From: Branchiostoma floridae
Taxonomy: Eukaryota > Chordata > Leptocardii > Amphioxiformes > Branchiostomatidae
Direction: 5' to 3'
NCBI RefSeq assembly: GCF_000003815.2
Contig: NC_049994.1
Span: forward strand, 11,623,894 to 11,687,893
DNA: 64,000 nucleotides
A program made the translations under genes and the position numbers. This document shows, piece by piece, positions 44,990 through 58,300 of the stretch. Under the pieces are notes generated by a model. That model was not told the origin of the DNA and did not search any database. It saw nothing but the letters and a program-made list of their open reading frames with translations. Position 1 is the first letter of the stretch; every line of letters starts with the position of its first letter.

Positions 44990-46045
44990 ATGAAATGTCA
45001 TGGAGGTTATATTTTACCCAGCGTTTGTGTGTGTGTCTGTCTGTCTGTCAACAAGATAACTCAAGAACGGCTGGATGGATTAGTTTCATACTTGGTGTGT
45101 TGGTGGGGTGCGACGAAAGCTAGAAGTGATTAGGTTTTGGGCCCCCTAGCGGCTTCCCTTGGTACTGCAGCGCAACTTCCGGTTTTGCTATCTCGTGTTC
45201 TGAACACGCTATGGTCACGATTTTTGAGTGTTAGATAGCTCTTGTGCTCAGGAATAAGTGACATAAGTTTTGGCCCCCTACCGACTAGGTTTGGGATAGC
45301 AGGGGCATTTTTGTCAAAAACTTCTGAAGAGGATAACTCAAGAAGGGAACAATGGATTTTCATTATTTTTGGTATGTAGGTACCTTAGACAATGTTGTAC
45401 AAGATAAGATACCAATTATGCAAAATAGGAGTAAATTTGCATAATTAATGAGAATATTCTATCATGGCAGTTTTTTCAATGTATCTCTTGTCCCGGACAT
45501 GATATAGTCTTGACATTTGGGTGGTAGATAGCTTGCAGTGACATGACAAAGTGGGGCAGATTTCAGCCCCCTAACATGTAATTTCGGAACTGCAGGGGCG
45601 TTTTTGTCAAGACATTCCAAAGTGGATAACTGCAGAAAGGATTGACGGATTGGCATCATTTTAGGGGTGCAGGTAGCTTAGGCAAAGGTGTTCATAATGA
45701 TATACATGTTATGCAAATGAGGACCATATTTGCATGATTAATGAGGAAATTGTATAATACCATTATTACTAATAACTGGACTTGAATAAATGTAACACTT
45801 ATTAATTATGATAGATGGAATATAAGCAGATACCAAATATGGTAATTAGGAACTTATTTGCATAATTTATGTAAAAATTGCAAAGCCGCTTTAAGTCTAA
45901 TGATTGGAATTTTATACTTGTGACATGTGTACGTTAGTCAATGATGAACAACAACACACATAAATTATGTTGATGTCTTAGTCAATTGCATGAAATTTAC
46001 AAAAGCTCTAAATTTTCATGGAGGTATGAGGTCGCCGAACTCTAG
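44990..46045. repeat. about 1-kb repeat element with three internal units of about 280-290 bp
   Basis: The left end has ACCTCCATGAAATGTCATGG, the right end TTTTCATGGAGGTATGAGG. GATAACTCAAGAA-like starts recur at 45054, 45334 and 45626; two later units also carry TTTGCATAATTAATGAG-like ends. Minus-strand frames in two units share the order DKNAPA..P..RG.K, but stops limit both. It is probably a noncoding element. Confidence 0.7.
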
Positions 46046-46213
46046 TTTTTCATATATGTTGAGGTGTGCGGTTTTTTTTTTTTCAGATGATCATTACCAG
46101 CATTACTCAAGAATCTCTGCTGATATTAAAAAAAAAACACATTTCTCGCTAAACTTTTTGCTCAATATGGCACATATGTATCATGAGAAAAAGTAACAGA
46201 ATTTTGTGTGCTG

Positions 46214-49200
46214 TTAGTCTTCCTTCATGGTCATAGCAAAGGCGAGTTTCCGTGGCCCAGTGAAGCTGAGTCTTGCGTGTTGACAGTACATGTTGTTCAG
46301 CACTAGCAGGTCTCCCTTCTGCATCTGGAAACCCACGGCCACCTGTAGAAACAAGCAACTCTCAGTCAATCATCTGTTTGTGGTGGTTAATGTCTAAAGT
46401 TTGCTCCTACACAACGACTTTAAACTGCACACACTCAACATTCATATTTAATGACTCACTCGTATAATATTGTTAACAACTTGACATACATTTAACAATT
46501 GATAAGTGTAAACATGTGCATACAGATGACAAGTGTATGTAAGTATATGACTAGTACAGTACCTGCGATATCATGGCGTTCCGTATACGTATATGCTGTG
46601 GGACCTTATATGTGAGAATCTGACTAGTACAGTACCCGTATTTGCTGAAAAAGTCCTAACTTATAGTATGTGGGGATATTACCAGTACAATAGAAATACC
46701 TGACATATGATATCCCGTATGTGCTGTAAGACCTGATATTTGAGTATAAGACTGGTACCGTACCTGCCATATGACGTCCCGTATGTGCTGTAAGACCTCA
46801 GGCTCAATGTCCGAGCCGTCTCCGTAGTAGGTGTTGTAGGGGTAGAGGTGGTCCGGCAGCTCCTTGTTGCGCCAGTAGGGGTGGAGCTTCAGGTACGACA
46901 CGTTGTTGAAGTGGGCAGAGTTGAACCACAGTTCGGTCCCTAGTCATTGAAAGATGCAGAAAATTTCAGATAGATACTTATTGATAACAGAAAAACCATG
47001 CCTGTCGGCAAGCCTAGCCACGTTAGTGTTACATTTCAGGCTAACGTCACATTTCGAAACCGACGCCCGGCCGGGCTGCTTGTGGTAACAAAAAAATAGA
47101 AAAAGTATACGTAAAAATATATAATACTATTCTCTTTACGTCTCGTGCTTTGATGTCTTTTATACCATACTTATCGTTCCCGAAAGCTGCCCGGCCGGAC
47201 CCCAGTTTTGAAATGTGACGTAGGCCTTAACGGTACATTGTACATGTACAACTACGTCACCAAATATGAGGTAATTGTCGAGAAACTGACGAAAAAAAAA
47301 TTTGGTCGCGCAAGGAGCGTACAAGGGTGTCCGTATAAATTCCACGTCAGCAAGTGTTCTCGGGCATTTCGGCGCAGGCTGTGTGCTCTGGCCAATTTTG
47401 GTCTCAATGAGAGCGGCATCTAGTGGAAAGGGAGCGAAGCACACCTACCTCTGTACGGTCGCAGTGCAGGCAGGGTTATCCACCGCAAGAGGGCGCCGTT
47501 GTCCTCCCATTTCCAGTTAATGTTGTTAGCTGACAAGTGTTCTTCCACCTCTTTTCGGTCGTCCGTTTGAAACATCTGTGGACGGATGAATACACTATTC
47601 ATTACTATTAAGGTGCAAAAGACTTTAAGTGCAAAACACTTGTCACTTGGATAGATGGATATCTATAAGTGTCCTGCAAATTCTTGCCCAAAGTGACAAA
47701 AAGTGACAAACAATGGTAAATAGTACCAATAGCAAGCGACTGCTCTAGATAGTCTAATGGCTAGCTCAGGAATGTGACTTATTGGATTTGACTTCTTTAC
47801 CTAAGACAGTGGAAGACGAAGAATCCTACTTTTTCCGCAATGTGTGGGTTCTCCGATGTTAGTGTTTTTTTTTTTTTGGAGTTTTCTTTTTGTCTTGAAA
47901 GGTGGAGAGATTGTAATGGACTTTGGTGGCCGGCCTCTTTAAAGAGCTTTTTTTCTTGATAGTAGAAAGGGCAGTTTGAAATTAAATACGTTAGATAGAT
48001 AGATAGATAGATGGCTTTCTTGACCTTTACCCATCTACCAAATATCAGCCAAGGTTTCTCGAGTTACACTGTTAACAGACAGACACAGACAGACAAACAC
48101 GCTAAAAACAAAACCTTCTGGCGAAGGGGAATACCAGTACGTACATATTGCCATGAGTTGTACCCCCCAGGAGTACGTGTCGGCACGTAGTGCGTGTACA
48201 TGATGCCGAGCCGACGGAACTTCTCCACCACGTCCCCGTCCAGACGCGGCAGGATCTCCCGTACGTCCGTGATGACGGACTCTCCCCCGGCCCCCGGCGT
48301 CGGCGGCTCCACACAGAAGAAGATCACCTGTTGAAACAAAATTTCTTCTTGATAAAAATTATATTCATTTGTCAAGGCTTTTGCAACTAGATAAATCCTG
48401 TATTATTGATTACGTCTGCCCATATGTTTACAACTGTCTTAAAAAGGGAGAAGAAGTTGAACCTGTACATACCAGTACATACTTAACCCTCAAACCACCG
48501 TATGGGGTCAAAACTGACCCCAGGCGTATATCTATGTGTGCCATTATGACATTTCTAGTCGAAAACAAATTTCCTTCCAGGAGTTTGTTTGTATTATATG
48601 TTCTATAACTTCTTATACGTTTTTACCGAGATTGGCTCATTGTTGATTAAGTTATCCAAGAAAGTTTATGCATGGTCCAGTGGGGTCAAAACTGACCCCA
48701 GCATTTTTTTAAACCAACCTTTGCGACCCACACCTAAACTACTTATCGTAGGATCATGAAATTTTCAGAGAATGATGTACATGTAAGCAAAAATTATTGT
48801 AACAACTTTTGTGCCATTATCATCTTATATAACGACATTATGACGCCATCTGGGTAATCTCGGTCGCCATCTTGGATTTTGGCTGATGACGTCATCAAAT
48901 TATAATAAATTATGAATATTGAGTCATAAGATTTACGTTGAATTTCATAAGATGTGATAAACAACTGTTATTTGCTAAGAAAACCTTAAAACTTAAATGT
49001 TAAATACAAAATTAGAAAATTTCGTAATAAATTTGTCTGTCAGAATTCCTTTGCCATTGCAACATGAAAAATGATGAACATACTTTGTTCACTTAAAATG
49101 TTTGCTTGCAACATTTTCTAAAAAGTTACCAAGTTTGGTGGCCCTAGCATAAGCCATTCAGGCGCTATACAGCATTGAAGTTGGTACAGGCATCAAAAAC

Positions 49201-51150
49201 ATCCTACCCAGTCTGAATAGCATTGGTGAAAAATGTGGTCCCCATGATCTTTTGCATGAATTATGATGATGAGCTAGAAGTATTCTCACCTAATCATGTC
49301 AGATTGTCCCAGATAGATTGATGAAACTATACATATATACAAATCACATAAAGAGTCACACAAGAAACTGTATTTGTACAAAACGTTTTGGGGTCAGTTT
49401 TGACCCCATACGGTAATCTACGTCACAAAAAAGCTACGTTGGTTTGAGGGTTAACTGTTAGTCTCTGTAGATGAAATTGTGCCTTGTCACTATGACCTGT
49501 ACTTAGCACTTGTTTGAGCATAAATGTACAGTAAAGGTCTTTCATTCATTCATTTATTTGCTTTGGGGCAGACGGGGACAATTTGCACGTGGCACTGCAC
49601 TCAAGTTATCAACTTATTTCAACAGTGTCACATACACAGTATAGACAAAAGGTAAAGGTAGTCTTTTACCTCCCCGACAAGTCATGTACCCATTTTACAC
49701 CTGGGTGAAGTGAAGAAGGTCGTGTAAAGTGCATTTCCCAAGGGCACAACGTCGAGGGAACGGTGAGTATTGAACTCGGGACCTATGGGGGTTCTGAGTC
49801 CAACAGTCTACCAGAACTTTACGCCACACACGACGCCGCAAAACAACATTGATTACCTCAACGAAAATATTCCCTCTGTGTACATCAACGCCATTCTGTC
49901 TTCCATTTTGAATGTTGATAAAGAATTGAAAAGAAAATGAGGCATTGTTAGGCCTACGCCACATTTCGAAACCGGGGCCCGGCCGGGCAGCTTGGGGGAA
50001 CGAAAAGTATGATATAAAGAACACCAAACTACACAAGACCAATCGGAAATGTATTTCAAGGTTAAATTATGGTTGAAGAATGGAACACAAAAATCCAGCT
50101 AAAATCTGTATCATGTTTCCCCGCATTCTTCTTTAGAAGATTGAAGGAGAAGCATGCATGTCAAAGGAAATGTGTTATCAGACAACTCCACTCTCCCTTG
50201 TCTTCAGACATTTAAAAGACGCCAGACAACTGTGGAATGTTCCATACTATCTAGATATCATCTTTCTGAATTACTAGTAATGAGAATAGTCGTGTGCACT
50301 ATTTGTGTACGTGTAACTATATTCTTTTTACGTTTACATTTCTATTTTCGTTAACACTAACAGACCGAGCGGTCCCAAGTTTGGACACGTGACATAGGCA
50401 TACTGGAAACAACAGTCTGAAAAGCCTCAATATTTGTACGGAGAGTTTTCATTATACGTATATATTCGCCACTGACTCTCCCTTTAGTGATTGCATGCTA
50501 TCAACATATCACAAAGACTAGACCCCCTCAGGTCATATCATTAGAAGGACCATATGTTTAAATATACAATTCTCCAGCCGTCTAGATCTGAATAGCTACA
50601 TAACAGATAGTCGCAGTACGTCACCCACCTTTTCGGGAAAGTAGTTGGTGTAGGCGAGCTCATTGTGAGCCTCTATACACCACTCCGGAGGCTGGTCGCT
50701 GGCGGAGTAGACAAAGTCGTCAGTTTGATGCCTGATTGCGTTTCCGACGTATAGCCCCACCTTCAGCCCGAGGTTCTTCACGACCCTCGAGAACTCCTCG
50801 CTTGAGGAGATCGGCAAACCTCGGAAAAGCACGCCGCCCTCGTCACGCTTTCGGAGCAACTCGTCAATGACCTTGCTCATTGCCGAACCGCACTCTTCGG
50901 GAGAGGCGTTGACCTCTTCCGTGGACTCGTACACGAAGGGGAACCCGTCCCTCGGTGGGGCTAGAAACTCGGGAAACTTTGGGCTGTCAGAGCCCACCAG
51001 CATCGGCCTACCTCTAATAGGGACCGTTTGAGCGGCCCATGGAACTTTCCTCTGGACAAGATTTGGTACATTCCCCACAGGAGACGTACAAAACTGTCGA
51101 AAACGCAGAAATTTGGCGAACATTGTGCATCTGGAGGCGTGGGCCTGCAT
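46214..51150 (-). CDS. Fe(II)/2-oxoglutarate-dependent dioxygenase, TauD/clavaminate-synthase-like, five exons
   Basis: Exons on the minus strand: 50629-51150, 48145-48327, 47449-47575, 46764-46939 and 46214-46342. All introns are GT-AG and phases close (0, 0, 1, 0) to give 378 aa plus stop. The enzyme family uses Fe(II), O2 and 2-oxoglutarate to hydroxylate small substrates. Fe ligands are H162 and E164 (HNELAY) and H358 (CQHARLSF); R367 (GPRK) is the likely 2-oxoglutarate contact. Typical family strings are GGVLFRGLP, FFCVEPP..GGES, NSWQ and WFNSAHF. The N-terminus from M10 is Arg/Phe-rich without acidic residues and could target mitochondria; M1 or M10 may start. The substrate is unknown. 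Introns carry a piggyBac-like MITE, a SINE and two family Y MITE copies. It lies head to head with the GMC gene. Confidence 0.92.
47038..47227. mobile_element. GC-rich inverted-repeat family Y, copy 1 (dioxygenase intron 3)
   Basis: The ends AGGCTAACGTCACATTTCG and, inverted, AAGGCCTACGTCACATTTC run on to CGGCCGGGC on both sides. The centre is AT-rich (GTATACGTAAAAATATATAA). Related copies are at 49950-50040 (half) and 53986-54175. Confidence 0.8.
47992..48013. repeat. (AGAT)n microsatellite
   Basis: About five AGAT units in an intron of the dioxygenase gene. Confidence 0.95.
48487..49450. mobile_element. piggyBac-like nonautonomous element with TTAA duplication
   Basis: A 964-bp element flanked by TTAA (48483-48486 and 49451-49454). 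The ends CCCTCAAACCACCGTA and, inverted, CCCTCAAACCAACGTA differ at one base. The palindrome TGGGGTCAAAACTGACCCCA occurs near the left end, at about 48680-48700 and near the right end. No transposase frame exists. It lies in intron 1 of the dioxygenase gene. Confidence 0.85.
49645..49840 (-). mobile_element. SINE with shared central domain, minus orientation
   Basis: On the minus strand a tRNA-like head with GGTCCCGAGTTCAATACTC is followed by GGGAAATGCACTTTACACG, ACCTTCTTCACTTCACCC and AGGTGTAAAATGGGTACATG. It lies in intron 1 of the dioxygenase gene. Confidence 0.75.
49950..50040. mobile_element. family Y, half copy (dioxygenase intron 1)
   Basis: GGCCTACGCCACATTTCG, then GGGCCCGGCCGGGCAGC and GAACGAAAAGTATGATATAA match one half of family Y. 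The other end is missing. Confidence 0.65.
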
Positions 51151-52318
51151 CGTGTGGCTTCAGTCTGGTGTGACTAAAGTGGCTCAGACGTCGGAATCAA
51201 GCCAGTAGAGGATTAGATTAACTAGTTCAACAGGTTTTTCTAACATCACAGACAATTTTTTCTATTGTGAAGAGTCCATGACCGTGAATAACACCTAAGA
51301 ACCGAAGCGTGCCCTGCATGGCAAGCGACGCCACCACAGCAGCAAGGGTTTTTTTATGAGTCATTTCATTTGTATAATTGATATTTGCAAAGTTACGTTA
51401 CTCTCTTTGTCGGTCACGTATATATAATATATATGTCTCGTGTGAAAGCGTCTTATCATGGAATGTAGAGTATCTAGAAAATTCCCTTTTAATGATGCAA
51501 ATTGATTAGCTCCTGATTTACGTAATGGCATCGAAACATGTCAAGCATAATTAAAGATATCTACATAACCAAAATCACGACGTGGACAAACCACTTCTCA
51601 AGTTATTCTCTTTCATACTTCTTGATCTCAAAAACAAATTCTATCTTTACATTTCCGAAATCCTGAAAGGGGCCAAAACTTCTTCTTGAGCCCTAGACTA
51701 CTTCGCCATGAGCCCAAGACTACTATAGAGCCATAGGTTGCGTACAACACGAGATATCAAAATCGGAAGTTCTACTGCAGTGCCACTCGAAGCTACCAGG
51801 TGGTCTATATAATCAAACTTGTCCTTGGTTTTGCCGACATCTACCTACATGCCAAATATCATATATCAGAGTCATCTTCTGCTTCTAGATGTAAACAAAA
51901 TCAAAGAAAGGAAAAAAATGTAATACTGTAAGGTCCGGCCGGGTATGCCATGAATTCCTAAGTATCTGACCCTTGCTCAGGACAAGGATCAGTTACAGCA
52001 CTTACCTCCTTGTTTACAGACTAGCTCTAGGCTATTGGAGCACAGCCATAAAAACAGAATCGGCTTGTAGTCGTTATTCGATCCGTACCACATGTGTCGT
52101 GAGGTCAAGGTCACGGTGTTGTACATGTGTGGCGAAGTGAACAACTGTTATGTTTGTTTGTTATGTGTTTTTTTCTTCTTATAATTTCTATACTTTCACT
52201 TCTTTAGTGGAGTTTGCGTCTTTTTACTGCCATCTACTCGTCTGGACACATAAGTTGATAATTATATCCGGGTCAAGGGGTAAGCGAGGCTATAATTTGC
52301 TTGTGTTTGTATACAACA
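51151..52318. promoter_or_regulatory. shared intergenic region of two divergent genes
   Basis: The start codons of the dioxygenase (minus) and the GMC oxidoreductase (plus) are 1,168 bp apart and face away from each other. The interval holds no other exon I can support. Core promoter elements were not identified with confidence; the TATATAATATATATG near 51419-51435 is AT-rich and may be incidental. A shared regulatory region is inference from geometry. Confidence 0.4.
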
Positions 52319-55300
52319 ATGGCCGCTAAGATCTGTAGCTGTCTTAAGGGAGGGGAGACACAACATCCAAAGGTATGTTTACAACACGGAGAACTGTTTG
52401 CAAGCAGACCGTGCTTGGCCGGCACAGTTATATGGGTGTTATTTACAGTCTGTTTATAACATATCACTCAGCCACCCAGAAATTTGATCGGGAGTTTGCA
52501 ATTGAGACATTGTGTTCCGGGGGACAGAGATATTACAGTATAAGCACAGGATACCGTATACGTTAGGGGTAGTTTCAGCATTAGAATGCGTCAGGAAGCT
52601 GACTGTATGTATGGAGAACAACGTGTTACTTATTTGGAGAAATTAGCTCACCCATTAACCTTATATTTTGCATGGTACTTAGACTAAGTACATTTTTGAC
52701 GCTATGCATTTGCTTGTTAGTTGCAGCCATTTACCTGTGCAACGTTACCACCTGTCAAGAAAAAAAACCTAATCTTCTTTATTATCCCATGTCTAGATCC
52801 GGTTTAATAGTGATATATACGTAGCCCAAGTCATCCAGGATCAAAAGTCTTTTTTCTCCATTAGTACCGATATAGTAAATACTGCTACTGCAGATAATAT
52901 CTAGGATATTTAGGATTGAAGAATGCGTGCCCCGAAACCATTATCTGTGCATTGGCATGGAACAGCGTGGTTCACCCCTAGGCCCTGGACTTAACCATTC
53001 TTACCTTGTGCAACTTGACATATAACTACATGTAACTGCCGCCCTGACGTCTGTACACCAGTCAAATGCCCTAATGACTTACCTTACTACTGCATATGTC
53101 AAGTATAACATTGATAAACAACTTCTTGTGTTCTTCTTAAATCCTTGACACATACTTGGCAAAGTGTTAAATTCGGACAGGTCTATTTCAAGAATGTGTG
53201 CTGGTAGCAGAAAACTCCACACAAAGCATGGGCAGCGCAATTTGAGCTTCTCCTTGCCTTCTGTCTGTCTAGTATCGCCTAAGGTCAGTTGTCTACCCCG
53301 TGTAAATGCCTCTGCTCAAAACATACGCCCATTGTCTGCATACGAGAGAGATGATTTATAAGTAACTGAACCCAGACATAACCTGTTAAAACACGTCCAT
53401 ATGTTGTTTGACAGTGGGGTTGGACTCTCTACACCAACGAAATCATTTCATTTTAGAGCAATATTTCAGAAGTTAGTTGCATGTATATAGTACATACTTA
53501 AAGATTAAGACAATGCATTTCTTAGGCAAGCCTTCAAACCTGTTGACCTTTAACAGGTCAAGCTGTTGTTATGAATGGAACTCTTCGATGTTGAACATTG
53601 AAGTTTATGGGGCCCCGGGAGGGGGCGTGACCGCCGAAGCAGTCACCTATAAGGAACGTCTTGGTTGTATTACTTCATGCATGCAGTGTAGAATAACGGA
53701 CAACATTTCATTTCATTGAATGGGGTGTAGGGGGTGTGTGGGGGGGGGCATTGACAGTCAACGTCAACGACTCCTCTGGAATTAGAATTCGTTCAAGAGA
53801 AATCTGCTATTGACGTCTTGCATCACAAGAAGGTTCAATGTGTTTTTCTATGTGTATGTTTGCATATATGTAATGTATGTATGTATGTAATATCTATGTA
53901 TGTTTGTATGTGAATAACCAGTATAACTCGAGGAGGCCTGGATGGATTTTATTGATATTTGGTATGAATACAAACCGTCCAGGTAAGGCCTACGTCACAT
54001 TACCAAACTGAGCCCGGCCGGGCTGTTTGTGAAAACGAAAAAAATAGAAATGTATACATAGAAATATACACAAATTATGTCCCCGACTTATTTCTTTACG
54101 TTTAGTTTTATGCATTTTATGCCATACATTTTTATCCCGAATGCTGCCCCGATTTGGAAATGTGACGTAGGCCTATGTTAGGAAAGCTGTTCATTTTCAC
54201 TGTGGTCACTATTCCTTTACCCTTTCCATATTTAACATTCAAGGAACACTCCTTGAATGTTTAATCTTGAACTCTTTGCCACAATATCTTAATTCCCGTT
54301 TCAGTACACGTACAGTCGACTCTCTAAGCCATCCACCACAGGCATCAAGGACAAGTACAATGTAGTTGTGATCGGGTCAGGGTATGGTGGATCCATCGCG
54401 GCAAGTCGGGCATCCAGGTACGATCATAGTCTGTAGTCTTAAGGTCTCACTTATGCATTACTCCGAGTGGGTACCTGTAGTAAAAGAGTGTCGAGTCAAA
54501 AAATAAACTGCTGCATGGAGGTGAGAAATTACCTTTCAGTCAGCACAACTGATCTCAAAACTTATGTTGGTAAAAATTTGTTTGTAATTGAAGAAATTCA
54601 GCAGGTTATGTTTAGCACCCGCGCACGGAGAATACTCTGTACGGTGTATTTGGCACTGTTCATATATGTTACTTACTTGAATGCAGCGCCACATTGTTCT
54701 TGTCTGTCCCAAAGCAAATAAAAAGTAAAAGCGACGTAGCATGTCTAGAAATCAAGATACCAAAGCAGGAAATTCCACTGCAGTACCATACCAAGCCGCC
54801 ATGGAGCTCAAAATCTAATTCTATCAAGGTCTCTTCAAGATCTACCCACATACAATCCATCAATACAATCTATCAATGCGTTCTGGAGTTATGCTCGTAA
54901 ACTACACACACACATACATGCACACTTAAACGCCACCGAAAACAAAGCCTTCTAACAAAGATAATAAACGAAGGTAGAAATATTAACTTGTGGACCACAG
55001 ATTGAATCTTGATATGAACTTTGACCTGCCCACAGAGCGGGGGTGTCTGTGTGTGTCCTGGAGCGGGGTAAGGAGCTGCAGCCTGGAGAGTACCCGGATG
55101 ATATCCACCAGGTCGCCAGGGAGACACAAGTGGAGATCAACACAGGAGATTCCATCATCGACGGCAAGCTCGGACAGCCCACGGATCTAGTGGATGTGCG
55201 TATTTCTTATCTTTACTATCTAGTTGGTTACTAGTATATTTCTGCGAACGTTTCAATGATTGTTTGCAACTTTGCACATAGTAGACGGAATGGTGATATG

Positions 55301-58300
55301 ACAAAGTTTCGGTTAGATTTTTCACGTCATGCCATATGCATGACATTCATGGCATAGCCTTTTCTCAAACATGTCTGAAATGTTTGAATAATAACGGAGC
55401 AGTTGGTGTTTGCTTCTTGGCTTCTTTGTACATAAAGACAGAATGAAGGTATGACAATGTTTTACGTAGATTTTATAGCAGTTTTTCTCATGTCACGTCA
55501 TATCTTATATGCATGAGATCTATGGCATAGCCTTGCTCTAAACTTGACTGAAATGTTTTTGTTTTGTAAGCAGATTATCGTGAACCATGACGTCACAGTT
55601 GTAAAGGGATGTGGACTGGGAGGAGGATCTCTGATAAACGCCAATGTCGGGCTGGACTGTGACCGGAGGGTGTTCGACGATGAGGTTTGTTATACCGTGT
55701 TGAGGATCACGCGATTGTGGCGTAATATAGTGTCCGCCATGTTGTGTGGATCAAAGACAGATACGCTGTCAAAATCCCAAGGTTGTTTTAATAATGAACT
55801 AAATGAAAGAAATTTTGTGCCAAATATTGTTTCATGCATACTCACCTACACATTGGCTTTGTTGTACCCAATAGAACAGTAGATGTAGTTACCATTAGGC
55901 TTGATTTTGATACAGGATTGATAAATGTAAAGCATCATCCACGCCGTGAAGTGCATGAAAACGTGGATACTTTGCATCATTTTCTGTCATTTTTTTAATG
56001 TCTGAATTGTAGGCTTGGCCCAAGGCATTTCGCGACGACCTGGAGGCCGTGAATGGGGTTGACCGGGAGCATGCCTGGCAAATGCTCAAGCCTGCCCCAT
56101 ACCCCCGTAAGTTCCCCCCGCTGACCAAGATGGGACAGTTGAAGAAGGCAGCTAAGTCAGTAGCGAAGGAAGTTCTGGACATCGAAGACATCGATAATGT
56201 TTTCTACAGGCCGCCTTTGTACGTTAATTTCAAAGGTAGGTGCACGTGGAACTTGACAGTACAGCCTTGGCAAGGATGTTTTACGGTACCAGAAGTTTTA
56301 CGTTGTGCATGTGTAATCACAACTGGTGATATTTCGATACATCTCACTCAGATACGAAGTCTAACCACGTGGGTGTACCCCAGGAGGCGTGTGTCGGGTG
56401 CGGGAACTGCTGTTCGGGTTGTAACTACGGCGCTAAGAACACACTCATCATGAACTACCTACCTGACGCCAAGAACCATGGCGCTGACATCTTCACTAAG
56501 GTAAGTGCTATCTTCATTCAAGATGTTTAAAAGGCGATCGATCTCTCGTCTTACTTGCCATGTTGATTTCAGATTGCCTCTCCTTCCCTCCCATCTTTCG
56601 TAAAATCTTGTAGTATCTTCTGAACACATTTTACAAGCATCGAAATTTTAGTATACCCCCTATTTACGTCTTAACACGACAACAAAGCTGGAATGTAAAC
56701 AAAAACTGCGGCTTCATGATCAAGTTCGTTTACTAGTTACGTCGCTTGAAAACTTACAGGTAATTTGGTCTGAAATTAACTCCAGGCCTTTTAGAGCTGT
56801 TTCGTTGAAAGTGCATCGCTTGATACTCATGTAGTTTGATTTGATTTGATTTATTCGGCTGTATAGTGAGAAATAGAGCCAGGGCTACCCAACTAGCCGG
56901 AGGCTATTATCAAGGGCTAGCCCTGGTAAAAGTACAATATAACATTACATTTGTCGATACATGAGGTTTGTTGTTTGAGCTAGGAATACAAGAGTAATCT
57001 ATTCACAAACGCTGTATTTCCTTTTTCTCAAACGTTATATATACAGGTTGAGGTTGAAGCCATTGAGAAAGACGGCGAGGACTGGCGGGTATGTTACGTC
57101 ACACACGCAGACGGCATCACAGGGGAGGAGCGGACTCTTCGCGCTGATGTCGTCATTCTTGGCGCAGGCGCACTGGGATCGACCAAGGTTTTACTCAACT
57201 CAAGAAAAAGGTAAAAAAATATTTTGACACATTATCGGGATTGCAAAACTCTTCAGAAAGTATTGCCTTTCCATATGCTTTACATTTAATGGGGGGGGGG
57301 GGCAGTATGTACCTGATAATGAATACCTTTATTGGTACCCTCTGGCAAAATTATACCAAACTGCATAATTGGTGCAACCTTTTGTAAACGTTTACGAAAT
57401 GTAGCCTAATTGAATTGGAGCATGTCAAAGACAGCACCTGCGACTTGCAATTGCTGTTCAAAAGTCATTCTGATTATTTATGAGTTCCTTGAAGTTCATC
57501 TGTGAAATGAAGTTTGTTAAATCTAAACCTATGTCTTACTGGAAACAGCAGGACAATGATTAATATTCTTATATTTTGTGCATTCATTTTAGAGGCTTAA
57601 ACCTGTCGGATCAGTTGGGAGAACGCTTCAGCACGAACGGGGACACCATCAGCTTCAGCTATGACGGCACTGACCCGGTGGAGTCGGTAGGACTGCCGCC
57701 TGACTTTGATAAAAAGAAACCCGTGGGTACGTACATGCTGTTACCATTGTGAAGGCAAGGTTATGTTATTAACTGTGTCTACATCTTTGCTTGAAAGCCA
57801 CATCTGAATTGGTGTTGTCCGTTTTCTAAAGAATACATCAATGTTAACGATATGCAAGTCTACTCATAGTCCAGTAATAAGCCCTTAAAAGATTTGCNNN
57901 NNNNNNNNNNNNNNNNNNNNNNNNNNNNNNNNNNNNNNNNNNNNNNNNNNNNNNNNNNNNNNNNNNNNNNNNNNNNNNNNNNNNNNNNNNNNNNNNNTGC
58001 ATGCACAGCGTACCAGGTTGAAACTAAAATACACCAGAACACTGGCATTTCAACATCGTATTCTATTTAGATGGATAAATACTATATTGTACAAAGTTTA
58101 CATTTCCTACTGCAACAGAACTTAGGAATGAACATGCCTTGAAAATGCGTCTTTAACGTTTTCCTCGAAAATCCATTTCTTTTGCCAGCGCTCGACCCTG
58201 GTCGAAAGGGTTGGTATGGTAACCGGAAACACAACTGTTACATTTTTCCTTTGCCTAAGCTATCTATGTGATATACGTATCTCCCCATGTTAGGTCCTTG

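Noticed and set aside
45130..45659. Two similar minus-strand frames as a small protein family
   Set aside because: They lie in the repeated units of a dispersed element and are limited by stops; kept only as a finding to test.
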